Notes: generated by a model from the sequence alone, not told the origin. A stretch of DNA of 64,000 nt from M3 sp045133615 (GCA_045133615.1 JBGUUQ010000070.1:1-64000); one strand, 5' to 3'. Shown: positions 43,938 to 54,900, counted from the first letter of the stretch. Translations and numbers: made by a program.

Positions 43938-45110
43938 ATGGAAAAGTACGATTTTGATAAAGTAATAGACCGTCGTGGCACCGGGGCAATGAAGCTCGAT
44001 GCTTTAGGTGAAATGTTTGGCCGCAACGACATATCGTCATTTTGGATTGCCGATATGGATTTTGCGGTATCTCCCCAAATTATAGAGGCTCTGCGTAAGC
44101 GTTTGGAACATCCCGTATTCGGATATGGAATGGCTCCCGACAGCTATTGGAACTCGATTATAGATTGGCTTGACCGCCGTCATGGATTCAAGGTGGCGCG
44201 AGAGGAGATGACATTTGTTCCCGGAGTGGTAAAAGGGGTGGCTCTCGCCGTTAACTTTTACTCCAAACCGGGTGATAAAATCATAATTCAACCTCCGGTA
44301 TATCATCCGTTTAAGATGGTAATCGAGGGTAACGGTCGTATTGCTCTCAACAATCCGTTGCGTCGCACCTCCTCAGGCTATGAAATGAATATGTCACATC
44401 TTGAACAATTGATGGCTGAGGAACATCCGACAATGATGATACTTTGCAATCCTCACAATCCGGCGGGCATACAATGGGATGCTGACACGCTTCGCAGTGT
44501 GGCATCGCTTGCCGTGAAATATGGAGTGAAGGTAGTGTCTGACGAGATTCATGGTGATTTGATGCTCTATGGCGGTCGTCACTATCCGTTTGCTACCGTA
44601 AGCGCAGAGGCAGAGTCGGTGGCTATTACGTTAGGTGCCCCTTCAAAAACGTTTAATATCCCCGGTCTTGTAAGTTCATGGATTGTGGTGAAAAATCACG
44701 AACTCCGCACCCCGTTCTTCAATTGGTTGATGACCAATGAATTTGACTCTCCGATGATGATGGCGACCATAGCAACGGAGGCCGCTTATAAGTATGGAGA
44801 GGATTGGCTCGGACAGATGCTTGAATATGTGGAAGGAAATATTGCCGCTGTTGAAAAGTATCTTGCTGAAAACGAACCTCGCATTAAGCCGATGCGTCCG
44901 CAAGCCTCATTCCTTGTATGGCTTGATTGTCGTGAGTTGGGGCTTGACCAAAAATCGTTGGTGGATTTGTTTGTCAACAAAGCCGGATTGGCATTGAACG
45001 ATGGCACAATGTTTGGTGCTGAGGGGGCAGGCTATATGCGTTTTAATGTGGCATCTCCGCGAGCAGTCGTTCTTGATGCCCTCGCTAAACTTTGCAAGGC
45101 GTTGAAATGA
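43938..45110 (+). CDS. MalY/PatB-family C-S lyase (aminotransferase fold)
   Basis: This is a 390-residue PLP enzyme of fold type I, cystathionine beta-lyase (MalY/PatB) group. It cleaves cystathionine or cysteine conjugates. Group motifs are the N-terminal FWIADMDFAVSPQIIEALRKRLEH, ILCNPHNPAGIQW, VVSDEIHGDLMLYG and the PLP lysine in LGAPSKTFNIPG. The length is typical. It stands alone, with its own promoter and terminator. Which substrate matters in vivo cannot be read from context. Confidence 0.92.
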   Translation: MEKYDFDKVIDRRGTGAMKLDALGEMFGRNDISSFWIADMDFAVSPQIIEALRKRLEHPVFGYGMAPDSYWNSIIDWLDRRHGFKVAREEMTFVPGVVKGVALAVNFYSKPGDKIIIQPPVYHPFKMVIEGNGRIALNNPLRRTSSGYEMNMSHLEQLMAEEHPTMMILCNPHNPAGIQWDADTLRSVASLAVKYGVKVVSDEIHGDLMLYGGRHYPFATVSAEAESVAITLGAPSKTFNIPGLVSSWIVVKNHELRTPFFNWLMTNEFDSPMMMATIATEAAYKYGEDWLGQMLEYVEGNIAAVEKYLAENEPRIKPMRPQASFLVWLDCRELGLDQKSLVDLFVNKAGLALNDGTMFGAEGAGYMRFNVASPRAVVLDALAKLCKALK

Positions 45111-45178
45111 GTTTTCGACGAAAGTACCTGAAAAATGTGAGAAATTACAGATAAAAAAACAAAATAACAGCTAATTTT

Positions 45179-45216
45179 GACCCGCGTCGTTGGTAATCGG
45201 CGCGGGTCTCTTTTTT
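45179..45216 (+). terminator. Terminator after the MalY/PatB-like gene
   Basis: Stem GACCCGCG/CGCGGGTC followed by TCTTTTTT. Confidence 0.9.
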
Positions 45217-45278
45217 ACTAACCAATTAGGAAATCAACCGCAACAGATGGTTGAATGACCTTAAAATTTATACTTATC

Positions 45279-47300
45279 ATGAAGATTAAATGTTTACTTG
45301 TGGGGGGAATGCTTGTTGTAGGCGGCATTACCCAAATCAGTGCTAACCCAGTGGCTCAAGACGACTTTTCGGCTACGATAAGCCTTAAGGTACCAGGCAA
45401 TGATGCTCGACATTACCGGTTGAAAACCCAATCCGGAGATAAACTGGTGGCTGATGAGGCACTTCCGATGATAATCACCCGTCGGGTTGTTTCACTCGAT
45501 AATCGGGAGCGAGTGAAAGTGACAATTAAGGCTACTGAAGATATATACTTCAACTATGGTGAACAACTTACGACAGGCTATCGACATGCCGACTGTTTGT
45601 TTTATATGCCCGGATTCTGGTATCGCAAGAATTTAAGATCTCCGAAAGAGGCACCGTCATTTCATACGTCAGATAGTTGGACTGTGCGCGAAGATCGTTT
45701 GAGTACCCCGCTCACTGCGGCATTTGACGAACGCCAATGTCGGTCAATGTCGGTGATACGCATAGATGAGTTCGGTAAAGAGGCGTTGACAACTCACAAG
45801 GAGGGGGAAATTATCCTTTCGGGAGAAACTTCGATTGGTTATACCGGTTTTGAAAATGACAACGGTAATACGGTGCTTTCTTATGGCTTTCCATATAAGG
45901 AGACTCCCAAAACTTATATTCGCAAATTGACACTTGCTCCATCTGTAGAGGCCTATCAGCATCTTTGTAAGGGCGATAGTGTACAATTGGAATGGGAGGT
46001 GACCGAACGTGTTGTCGCTGATTTTTCGGAGTGTGTGCATCGTACTTGGGAATATTGCTATGATACTTATGCTCCGCAGGTGGTAGAAACTCCCTATACG
46101 ATTGACCGGATGAAAGAAGTGATGAGTAACTTTTTTGAGGAAAGTTTTGTCGAAGACGCTCCTGTGTGCTACTATTCCGGTGTAGAACTTGAAACGGCGA
46201 CATGTGCCGTAACTGATGTTGTAGAAATCGGTTTCGTAGGACGTATTTTGCTCAATGCTTTCAATGCATTGGAATATGGCGAAGAACATAATCGTAAGAA
46301 GCTTGTGGATGATGCTAATGCCATTTTCGACTCATATCTGCAACATGGGTTTACTGCTGCCGGCTTTTTTAACGAAGCATTTAAGTATAAACGAGGGTGG
46401 ACAGAGGCAAATTTGAGCATCCGTCGTCAATCGGAGGGCGCTTATGCTGTGCTTTATTATCTTGATTATGAGAAGCGGCATGGACGCAAACATCCGCAAT
46501 GGGAAAAACGTATCATAACGCTACTCGACAGTTTTGTGCGCTTACAAAATCCGGATGGTAGTTTTCCGCGCAAATTCCGTGATGATTTCTCTATTGCCGA
46601 TATAAGCGGAGGTAGTACACCATCGGCAACTTTACCGCTTGTGATGGCTTATAAATATTTCGGAGATAAACGTTATCTCGCAAGCGCGAAGCGTTCTGTT
46701 GAATATTTGGATAAAGAGTTGATTTCCAAAGCTGATTATTTCTCGTCGACGCTTGATGCCAACTGCGAAGATAAGGAAGCTTCGTTGTACGCTGCTACTG
46801 CTGCTTATTACCTTGCTTTGGCTACTAAGGGGGCAGAACGTGAACATTATGCCTCATTGGTCAAAAAAGCGGCTTATTTTGGATTGTCATGGTACTATAC
46901 CTGGGATGTGCCTTTTGCTCCCGGTCAGATGCTTGGCGATATAGGATTGAAAAGCCGTGGATGGGGAGATGTATCGGTTGAAAACAATCATATTGACGTG
47001 TTTATCTTTGACTTTGCAAATGTGTTGCGCTGGCTTGGAAATTATTACGGAGAGTCTCGATTCATGGCGTTTGCCGATGTGATTTCCACGTCTATGCGCC
47101 AATTGCTCCCCTACGAAGGGCATATGTGTGGCATCGCAAAGGTGGGTTATTATCCGGAGGTAGTTCAGCATACTAATTGGGATTATGGTCGCAATGGCAA
47201 AGGGTATTACAACAATATTTTTGCTCCCGGTTGGACAGTAGCTTCGCTTTGGGAACTGTTTACTCCCGGTCGTGCCGAACGATTCTTGCAAAAGAAATAG
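45279..47300 (+). CDS. Secreted protein with helical-toroid glycosidase-like domain, unknown specificity
   Basis: This is a 673-residue secreted protein with signal peptide MKIKCLLVGGMLVVGGITQISA and no lipobox. The N-terminal 250 residues are beta-rich. The rest resembles an alpha/alpha six-hairpin toroid (GAYAVLYYLDYEKRHGRKHPQWEKRI, FVRLQNPDGSFPRKF, GGSTPSATLPLVMAYKYFGD, KEASLYAATAAYYLALATKG, VENNHIDVFIFDFANVLRWLGNYYGE). This layout is seen in several glycoside hydrolase and lyase families, and the Asp/Glu pairs would fit, but I cannot assign a family or catalytic residues. The start at 45279 gives the signal peptide; an ATG at 45255 is open. Monocistronic. Confidence 0.7.
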   Translation: MKIKCLLVGGMLVVGGITQISANPVAQDDFSATISLKVPGNDARHYRLKTQSGDKLVADEALPMIITRRVVSLDNRERVKVTIKATEDIYFNYGEQLTTGYRHADCLFYMPGFWYRKNLRSPKEAPSFHTSDSWTVREDRLSTPLTAAFDERQCRSMSVIRIDEFGKEALTTHKEGEIILSGETSIGYTGFENDNGNTVLSYGFPYKETPKTYIRKLTLAPSVEAYQHLCKGDSVQLEWEVTERVVADFSECVHRTWEYCYDTYAPQVVETPYTIDRMKEVMSNFFEESFVEDAPVCYYSGVELETATCAVTDVVEIGFVGRILLNAFNALEYGEEHNRKKLVDDANAIFDSYLQHGFTAAGFFNEAFKYKRGWTEANLSIRRQSEGAYAVLYYLDYEKRHGRKHPQWEKRIITLLDSFVRLQNPDGSFPRKFRDDFSIADISGGSTPSATLPLVMAYKYFGDKRYLASAKRSVEYLDKELISKADYFSSTLDANCEDKEASLYAATAAYYLALATKGAEREHYASLVKKAAYFGLSWYYTWDVPFAPGQMLGDIGLKSRGWGDVSVENNHIDVFIFDFANVLRWLGNYYGESRFMAFADVISTSMRQLLPYEGHMCGIAKVGYYPEVVQHTNWDYGRNGKGYYNNIFAPGWTVASLWELFTPGRAERFLQKK

Positions 47301-47320
47301 CTCAGACATTTATTATGATA

Positions 47321-47360
47321 AATGAGGGTAGATGGTCAAAACAGACCATCTACCCTCATT
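47321..47360. terminator. Convergent hairpin between the secreted protein and pspC
   Basis: A perfect 17-bp stem (AATGAGGGTAGATGGTC with GACCATCTACCCTCATT), loop AAAACA; no strong T run. Confidence 0.65.
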
Positions 47361-47383
47361 GCGTTGTATAGTTTTGATTTATG

Positions 47384-48445
47384 TCAGATGTTGAAAGTCG
47401 GAATCATGTCGGGGTAGATTGTGACTACGGGAAACGCAAATCCTTGAATGGCAAGGCAGATGATTGAACTTGCGATTGCGAGAATCCAGATGATGCCGGC
47501 TGTCCATGTCAGTCCGCGCGAGGCGGGACGCCAATGGAATATGGCTGACCCTGTGGCCCAGATGATAGATATGATGGGGATGCCGATGGCAAAAATCAGG
47601 CTGATATAAAGACCTAAAGCGGCGAGAGGAGCGTCGGGGAGTACGATGCCGGGGATGGATTGGATGATGGCTGCGGGGCCTTCGACAAGTATGCCGATAA
47701 ATGCCATGATGAGTGAGAATAGTACCACGGCGAGGACAAAAAGTACCGGGGAGAAAATGACGGCAAAGAAAATGAGCACGATTTTCAATATCCACCCTAT
47801 GACACTGAAAAGTTTATCTCCGAATGAACGGTCTGATTTTATATGTGAAAATTGGTCGGATGCCCGTTGGTAGCCGGCTTTCACCGTTTGTCCGATTGTG
47901 TCGATATTGATGGCTTCGCCACGCATGGCAAGTCTGTTTTCTGCCGTTTTTGCTTCTGGGATTAAAATCCATGCGATTATGTAAAGCAGAATGATAGTCC
48001 CGTAGCCGAAGCAAGCGAGCAGAATGAGGAGTAGGCGTAAAAGGTTGGCATTCCAATTGAGATAGTTGGCGATTCCCGATGCGACGCCACCAAGAATTTT
48101 ATCATCCGGGTCGCGGAACAGTCGGCGTCGGGGAGTGGCGGATGGGACGGGCGGGGGAGTGGCTGTTTGACGACAGTCGTCGGAATCGGCGTTCATCTCT
48201 TCGGGACGGCCCATGCAGTCAATCATTTCGTTCACATCGGTGAGCGAAATCACTTCTTTGCCATCTACGAGTTTTTCGCCGAATAATTCTGCGATGCGGC
48301 TTTCGATGTCGTTGACAATCTCGGTGCCATCGGCGTCCGAAAATGTGGCGCGGAGGTTGTGGAGGTAATTATCGAGCAATGTGTAAGCGTCTTCATCGAT
48401 ATAAAAGACTTTGCCTCCAAGGTTTATAGGGAATGTACGTTTCAT
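47384..48445 (-). CDS. PspC-domain membrane protein
   Basis: This is a 353-residue protein. The first 95 residues (INLGGKVFYIDEDAYTLLDNYLHNLRATF, IESRIAELFGEKL) form the HAAS-like signalling domain common to these proteins. A PspC domain follows (LFRDPDDKILGGVASGIANYLNWNANLLRLLLILLACFGYGTIILLYIIAWILIP, residues 107-165), then about four more membrane helices. It starts 13 bases after the padR stop, the usual PadR-PspC pairing. A role in envelope stress is suggested by the domain, not shown. Confidence 0.9.
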   Translation of the reverse strand: MKRTFPINLGGKVFYIDEDAYTLLDNYLHNLRATFSDADGTEIVNDIESRIAELFGEKLVDGKEVISLTDVNEMIDCMGRPEEMNADSDDCRQTATPPPVPSATPRRRLFRDPDDKILGGVASGIANYLNWNANLLRLLLILLACFGYGTIILLYIIAWILIPEAKTAENRLAMRGEAINIDTIGQTVKAGYQRASDQFSHIKSDRSFGDKLFSVIGWILKIVLIFFAVIFSPVLFVLAVVLFSLIMAFIGILVEGPAAIIQSIPGIVLPDAPLAALGLYISLIFAIGIPIISIIWATGSAIFHWRPASRGLTWTAGIIWILAIASSIICLAIQGFAFPVVTIYPDMIPTFNI

Positions 48446-48458
48446 TTTATGCTGGGGA

Positions 48459-48785
48459 TTAGTTGTTGGTAATATGGTTTACTGTGTCACAAAGTTCGTT
48501 CCAAGCTGACGATAACTCGCCGAGAAACGCGCGTCCGCTTTCGGTGAGGCTGTAATACTTGCGTGGTGGTCCTTGGGTGGATTCTACCCATTCATAGGCG
48601 AGGAGTCCGTCGTTTTTGAGGCGGGTCAGGAGAGGGTAGAGTGTACCTTCGACGACGATAAGCCGAGCCTCTTTCATACGCTTTATGATGTCGGATGCGT
48701 ATGCCGGCTGCTTATCGAGCAGAAGCATGATGCAATATTCGAGCATCCCTTTGCGCATTTGCGATTTAATATTGTCTACATTCAT
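48459..48785 (-). CDS. PadR-family transcriptional regulator
   Basis: This is a 108-residue winged-helix repressor: MRKGMLEYCIMLLLDKQPAYASDIIKRM, LIVVEGTLYPLLTRLKNDGLLAYEW and GPPRKYYSLTESGRAFL. The C-terminal helix (SSAWNELCDTVNHI) is the dimerisation helix of the short PadR subtype. It is the first gene of the padR-pspC operon. A perfect dyad on its promoter is a likely self-operator. Confidence 0.92.
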   Translation of the reverse strand: MNVDNIKSQMRKGMLEYCIMLLLDKQPAYASDIIKRMKEARLIVVEGTLYPLLTRLKNDGLLAYEWVESTQGPPRKYYSLTESGRAFLGELSSAWNELCDTVNHITNN

Positions 48786-48816
48786 ATCGTTGGTGTATAT
48801 AGATGTTTGTATGGCA

Positions 48817-48857
48817 CAAATGTATGTAATATATTGGTACTATGCAAAACATAGTAC
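48817..48857 (-). promoter_or_regulatory. padR promoter with overlapping dyad operator
   Basis: On the minus strand TTTG (48845-48848), 20 bases, TACATTTG (48817-48824). The -33 box lies in the 5-nt centre of a perfect dyad, GTACTATG/CATAGTAC at 48837-48857, a position suited to repressor binding. Confidence 0.65.
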
Positions 48858-48930
48858 TTGAATTTATGAAAAATTAACAATTGGAGGGTGCCGGAAATGT
48901 ATTTTGGGGCTGATTGTGTGCTTGGAAGAC

Positions 48931-48959
48931 AAAAAAAAGAGGCTGCTACAAGCAGCCTC
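48931..48959 (-). terminator. Terminator of the aminotransferase gene
   Basis: Stem GAGGCTGCT/AGCAGCCTC with a 3-nt loop; eight T residues follow on the minus strand. Confidence 0.9.
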
Positions 48960-48992
48960 CATATCGATTCATGTTTTATGGTTTGGATTAGT

Positions 48993-50186
48993 TTATGCTA
49001 GTTTGGCGAGTGCTTTAGCCATACGGTCGAGTGCTTCGCGGATATTGTCGTCGCTTGTCGCATAGCTTAAGCGGATATAGCCGGGAGCGCAGAACGCATC
49101 GCCTGAAACAGTGGCAACGTGTCCCTCTTCGAGAAGATACATTGCGAGGTCGGCATCATTGTTGATGGTGCGTCCGTTGTAGCTCTTGCCGAAATAGCTT
49201 GACACTTCGGGGAACAGGTAGAATGCTCCTTGCGGCTCATTGACTTTGAGTCCGGGGATTTGCTTGGCGAGAGATACGACGAGATTGCGACGACGTTCAA
49301 ACGCTTTACGCATTTCCTCCACACATTCTTGTGAGCCGTTGTAGGCTTCTTCCGCGGCCTTTTGCGCGATTGAAGAAGCGCCGGAAGTGTATTGGCTTTG
49401 AAGCTTATTGGTAGCTTTAGCAACCCAAAGGGGAGCGGCGATAAATCCGATGCGCCATCCGGTCATTGCATATGCTTTTGAAACACCGTTGACGATGATT
49501 ACGCGGTCGGCGATTTCGGGGAACGACGCAAGAGAGGTGAATGAACCGGTGAAGTTGATGTGCTCGTAGATTTCATCGGCAAGAATCATGATGTCGGGAT
49601 ACTTGGCGAGTACATCGACGAGAGCTTGGAGCTCGTCGCGGGTATATACGCTGCCGGTCGGGTTCGACGGAGAGCAGAGTATGATGAGGCGGCTTTTGGG
49701 AGTGATGGCCGCTTCGAGTTGTTCGGGTGTGATTTTGAAGTCCTGTTCGATGGTGGCGGGCACAAGTACGTTGTTGCCTTCGGCGAGTTTCACCATTTCT
49801 ACATAAGAAACCCATGCCGGAGTGGGGATAATCACTTCGTCGTCGGGATTAACCACGCTGAGTATTACGTTGCAGAGCGATTGCTTTGCACCACCCGATA
49901 CAACGATTTGCTCCGGAGCGAAATCGAGACCGTTTTCATCTTTGAGCTTTTTGACGATAGCTTTTCTAAGCGACATATAACCGGGAACGGGTGTATAGAA
50001 CGAGAAATTCTCGTCGATAGCGCGTTTGGCGGCTTCTTTTATATGGTCGGGGGTATTGAAGTCGGGCTCGCCGACTGACAAGTTGATAACATCGATACCT
50101 TGAGCCTTTAGCTCGTTGCTCTTCTGCGACATCGCTAATGTCTGCGAGGGCGAGAGCGATTGAACACGATCAGATATGTGAGTCAT
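48993..50186 (-). CDS. Class I aminotransferase, aspartate aminotransferase-like
   Basis: This is a 397-residue PLP enzyme of the aspartate aminotransferase Ib group. Substrate and cofactor motifs are INLSVGEPDFNTPDHI, VVSGGAKQSLCN, ILCSPSNPTGSVY, MILADEIYEHINF, the PLP lysine in VNGVSKAYAMTGWRIGF and the substrate Arg in GYIRLSYATSDD. It probably transaminates aspartate, and possibly other amino acids. A -7 box TACCTTTG lies at 50216-50223 (minus strand), about 30 bases before the start. Monocistronic. Confidence 0.92.
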   Translation of the reverse strand: MTHISDRVQSLSPSQTLAMSQKSNELKAQGIDVINLSVGEPDFNTPDHIKEAAKRAIDENFSFYTPVPGYMSLRKAIVKKLKDENGLDFAPEQIVVSGGAKQSLCNVILSVVNPDDEVIIPTPAWVSYVEMVKLAEGNNVLVPATIEQDFKITPEQLEAAITPKSRLIILCSPSNPTGSVYTRDELQALVDVLAKYPDIMILADEIYEHINFTGSFTSLASFPEIADRVIIVNGVSKAYAMTGWRIGFIAAPLWVAKATNKLQSQYTSGASSIAQKAAEEAYNGSQECVEEMRKAFERRRNLVVSLAKQIPGLKVNEPQGAFYLFPEVSSYFGKSYNGRTINNDADLAMYLLEEGHVATVSGDAFCAPGYIRLSYATSDDNIREALDRMAKALAKLA

Positions 50187-50297
50187 TTTCGCTAATTGAG
50201 TTTATAAATTTGCTGCAAAGGTAGCGCATTTCATTGAAATATGAAAGCGAGACGATGAAAAATGCGTCTATTTGTTGATGATGGATTGCTCAGCGGG

Positions 50298-51464
50298 CTA
50301 TTTTCTGAATAATTTTTTCTTCAGCCACTCGCGTGTAGGCTCATCGTACACTTTCAGCGCAGCGTAAGCCATGAATATGCAGAACCCGAATATCATCACG
50401 TTCATCACGATGGTTTGGTCGAGAGGAGCATCCGGATTTCGGCTTACCCATCCGCCGAGCAAAGTGTAGACAATCGGGTAGTTCACAAGATAGAGCGGAT
50501 AGGATATGTCGCCGAGAAATTTGCATAAACGGGCCGAACGTCCGCTGACGTTGCTCCCGGCTCCGATGGCGACGATGAGGGGGAAGAGGAGAATGATACA
50601 CGCCAATTCGTAGATGCCATTGCCCACGTTAGCCTTGCTTCCGCCCACATGAGGCATTATAAGGGCTGCGGCGAGCAGTAGACTTGTTACCCAGAATCCG
50701 GCGCGGATATTCACTTTCTTGCCGATTCTCGATAGCAACAATCCGGCAAAAAACGGGAAGAGCAGGCGCGTGGTGCCGATAAGCATATGCTCGGCGTTGA
50801 GCACCCATCCGCCGTTCATTGTGTATGCTTGCGCGGTGCGGTCGGTGAGTACACCGAATATGTCAATGTTGAGGGCGAGATTGGCTGTGAGGAGACCGAA
50901 TACGGCGACAAGTATCGCCAATACGATTTTCGAGCATCGACGAATGATGAGGGCGTATAAGATATTGGCGATATATTCAAAGAAAAGCGACCAGATATTG
51001 CCGTTGATAGCGTTGAACTCATCCCATCCGCGGATGTCGAGCGAGCGGGGAGTGGGTATCATTAATATCGACAGTATAGCCATCACCACAAGCATCCATG
51101 CCGAGCAATCCTTTATGAGCGGGAACATGTCGGATGTGCCGAAGAAGAAAAACAATACGCCGAGCAACGTGGCGAATATTATCATCGGGTGCAGACGGAT
51201 AAGACGCCGTTTGAAGAAGCTCCATAGAGTCATGCGGTCCCAACGGTCGTCGTAGGCATATCCGATTACGTATCCCGAAAGGATGAAGAAGAAATCGACT
51301 GCGAGGTAGCCGTGATTGACCATTGGTCCGATGGGTCCGGCAAGACCGTACAAGTCCAATTGATGATAGATGACCACGATGATGGCGGCGACGCCACGCA
51401 ACCCGTCGAGAATTTCGTAGCGAGGTTTCGATGCCAAATATGTGTTGTGATTATTTGCGCTCAT
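50298..51464 (-). CDS. Acyltransferase-3 family membrane protein
   Basis: This is a 388-residue integral membrane protein with about ten helices. The family opening is clear: YEILDGLRGVAAIIVVIYHQLDLYG, which includes the conserved His, then DFFFILSGYVIGYAYDDRW and FKRRLIRLHPMIIFA. These proteins acetylate or succinylate surface glycans, lipids or antibiotics. No glycan gene adjoins it, so the acceptor is unknown. A TAAATTTG box lies upstream on the minus strand (51493-51500). Confidence 0.9.
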   Translation of the reverse strand: MSANNHNTYLASKPRYEILDGLRGVAAIIVVIYHQLDLYGLAGPIGPMVNHGYLAVDFFFILSGYVIGYAYDDRWDRMTLWSFFKRRLIRLHPMIIFATLLGVLFFFFGTSDMFPLIKDCSAWMLVVMAILSILMIPTPRSLDIRGWDEFNAINGNIWSLFFEYIANILYALIIRRCSKIVLAILVAVFGLLTANLALNIDIFGVLTDRTAQAYTMNGGWVLNAEHMLIGTTRLLFPFFAGLLLSRIGKKVNIRAGFWVTSLLLAAALIMPHVGGSKANVGNGIYELACIILLFPLIVAIGAGSNVSGRSARLCKFLGDISYPLYLVNYPIVYTLLGGWVSRNPDAPLDQTIVMNVMIFGFCIFMAYAALKVYDEPTREWLKKKLFRK

Positions 51465-51500
51465 GTAAAATTGTTAACGTGATTGAATGTGGCAAATTTA

Positions 51501-51969
51501 CGCTTTGTCGGTGATAAAAACAGAAACAAATCCGTCAAAAAAGTGGCGATTTTGGTTTAATTCACGCCTTATTTCGTGTTTATGTCGATGACTCATTCGC
51601 ATAAAGTGTGGAATTGTTAAAAAGTAAATCGAAAGCGAATTAACAGTAGTTAAATCATCGACTTAAAAGATGTTTTTAAGCATAAGATAGCTGAAATTTG
51701 GAAAAATATTGCTTATTTTGTCCCCGATAAGCACTAACTTATCGGTTGTTTACGAGAGAACCACATGTATCTAATGACTGAATAGCCTGTATTTAAGTAT
51801 AATGCCTATAATGTGATACCGCTGCAACCATTGGGCTAAAGCTGCCCCCATTGGAACACATTATTATGTTATATTCGGATTATATGCGGATTCGATTGTA
51901 TCTTAAAATTGCAAAATTGAGACTAATATAATTAATTGTAAAACCCAAGTAAAACTAAAAAATTCCTGC
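51501..51969 (+). promoter_or_regulatory. Long upstream region of the SusCDEF operon
   Basis: About 470 bases without a gene. I find no perfect TAnnTTTG box facing the operon (TTATTTTG at 51714-51721 is one base off). A dyad, CCGATAA/TTATCGG, lies at 51724-51745, and CCATTGGGC...CCCCCATTGG around 51829-51856. The length suggests regulator binding sites and a long untranslated leader. Confidence 0.4.
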
Positions 51970-54900
51970 ATGAAGAACATTTGTTTTCAAATGACTCGGA
52001 AAGCATGGCTCGCCATTGCAATGGTGCTATGTCTTTCTTTCCCGGCTTTGGCGCAGAAGATCACAGTACAAGGTACTGTAGTTGACCCTGCGGGTGAGCC
52101 TCTTATTGGAGCCAGCGTTCTCGCACAAGGCAGTTCTGTCGGTACTGCAACAGACTTCGACGGTAACTTCCAAATTGATGTGAATCCCGACGCTTCTCTT
52201 ATTGTTAGTTACGTAGGTTACAACACTCAGACAGTTGCTGTCAACGGTCGTACCTCAATCAAAATCGTTCTCGAAGAGAATACTGTGGTTCTTGACGAAG
52301 TCGTAGCCATCGGTTACGGTGTAGTTAAGAAAGAAGACGCTACCGGTTCTGTATCGATGGTTAAACCCGACGAAATTGAAGCCGGTCTTGCTACTTCGGC
52401 ACAAGACCTCCTCGTAGGAGCTTCTCCCGGTGTGGTTGTAACATCAAACGGTGGTAACCCTACCGGTGGTGCAACAATCCGTATCCGTGGTGGTTCGTCA
52501 CTTAACGCAAACAACAACCCTCTCGTCGTTATTGACGGTGTACCCATGACCGACATGAGCTACTCCGGCACAGATGCAATGACAATGGTTGCTCCCGACA
52601 ACATCGAATCGATGACAATCCTCAAGGACGCATCGGCAACCGCTATCTATGGTTCGCGTGCATCCAACGGTGTGATTATCATCACTACCAAGAAAGGTAA
52701 GAGCGGTAAGCCTCAGATCAACTTCTCTGCCAACTTCCACGTTAACACAGCTCGTAATACACTCGACTTGATGGATGGCGACCAATATCGTGCAGCTATC
52801 GAAAAGTATGTAGGTACTCCTGAAGCTATGGCTAAACTCGGTACTGCAAACACCGATTGGCAGAAAGAAGTGCTTCGCACATCATTCTCTCACGACTACA
52901 ACTTGAGCATCGGTGGTACAGTAGGATTCCTTCCTTACCGCGTTTCTGCATCATATACCGATAATCAAGGTATCCTCAAAACTTCGAGCATGCAACGTAC
53001 TACTGCCGGTATTACATTGACTCCGAAGTTCTTCAACGGTAAGCTCTCTATCACTGCAAACGTTAAGGGTGCGTACATCACTACTCGCAATGCCAATACA
53101 GGTGCAGTTGGTGCAGCTACCAGCTTCAACCCGACTCTTCCCGTTTATTCCGGTCAGGAAATCTTCAATGGTTACACCAACCTTGTTCAAGGTAACGGCG
53201 CACCTGAAACCAACGCCTCTCAAAACCCGCTTCAAATGCTTGAAGACGAAAAGGCTACTTCTGAAATCCTCCGCAGCAACGGTAATATCCAATTCGACTA
53301 TGCTCTTCACTTCTTCCCCGATCTTCACTTGAATTTGAACCTCGGTTACGACGTGGCTAAGAGCACTTCGGAAACCACCATCGCTCAAAACTCTATCCAA
53401 GCATGGCGTAGCAACTATTCTGACGGTGCCGGTACATTCTATGACGGTTATCAACTCAACCGCAACACAATGCTTAACTTCTATGCCAACTACAAGAAAG
53501 AGATTGAAGAAATCAAATCAAACGTAGATGTAATGGCAGGTTACGAATGGCAACGCATGGACTATCACGGTCGCGGTATCTCTATTATGAATACGCTCGG
53601 TTATGTAAACGATTGGGCTACCATTTATAACAATGGTGAATACTCTCTCATCGAAGATCCTACCACAGCCGACCACGTAGGCAAAACCTACAACAATGGT
53701 GTGATGGACTATTGGGGAAATCGTTTGCAACTCGTTTCATTCTTCGGTCGTATCAACTATGACTTCGACAACACCTACTTGTTGACTTTCACACTCCGTA
53801 ATGATGGTACCTCTCGTTTCCACAAAGACAGCCGTTGGGGGCTCTTCCCTTCATTGGCTCTCGGTTGGAAGATTATCAACATGCCTTTCATGGAAAAAGC
53901 TAAAGACGTAATGAATGACTTCAAGCTCCGTCTCGGATGGGGTGTAACCGGTCAGCAGGACATCAACAGCTACTTCCCCTACATGGCTACTTATGCTATC
54001 TCTCAACAATACGGTTACTATCCTTCGCCCAGCGGTGACGGTACTTGGATTTCTCCCCTTTATCCCAATGCTTACGACGAAAAGATTAAGTGGGAAGAAA
54101 CCACTACTTGGAACGTTGGTATCGACATGGCATTCCTCAACAACCGTATCACTGCTGCTCTCGATTGGTACCTTCGCGATACTGACGACTTGCTCGCATG
54201 GGTTCCCGTTCCCGCAGGTATGACTACTTCAAACTACATGAACCGCAACATTGGTTCTCTCCGTAACGTAGGTATTGAAGCTACCGTAGGTGCAAAACCC
54301 ATCGTGACCAAAGACTTCACTTGGAGCACTACTGTCAACGTGGCTTGGAACAAGAATGAAATTACCAAACTTACCGGTAACGCCGAAACCGATTCGCCCG
54401 TACAAGCTACCAACACTCCGTCGGGTACCGGTACTGGCCTTCAATGGCACATGATTGGCGAACCCGCTTACACTTATCGTGTTTATCAACAAGTTTACGA
54501 TGCTGATGGCAATCCTCTTGAAGGTCAATATGTTGACCAAAACGGCGATGGTTTGATCAACAGCTCCGACTTGATTAACTATCACTCTCCGGATCCCAAG
54601 GTGACTTTGTCATGGAACAATACATTCAATTACAAGAATTGGGACCTCGGTATCGTACTCCGTGCCAACATCGGTAACTACGTTTACAACAATCCCCGTT
54701 ACGAACGTACCCGTCCGGCCGATATCTACGTTCCTTACGGTCTTACCAACCTCCTCAACGACGAGTATCTCTTCACTCAAGTTGACGGTAACCGTATCCT
54801 CAGCGACTATTGGGTTGAAAACGCAAGCTTCATCCGTTGCGATAACATCTCTCTCGGTTACACTTGGCCCGAACTTCTCAACAATGCACTTCGTCTCCGC

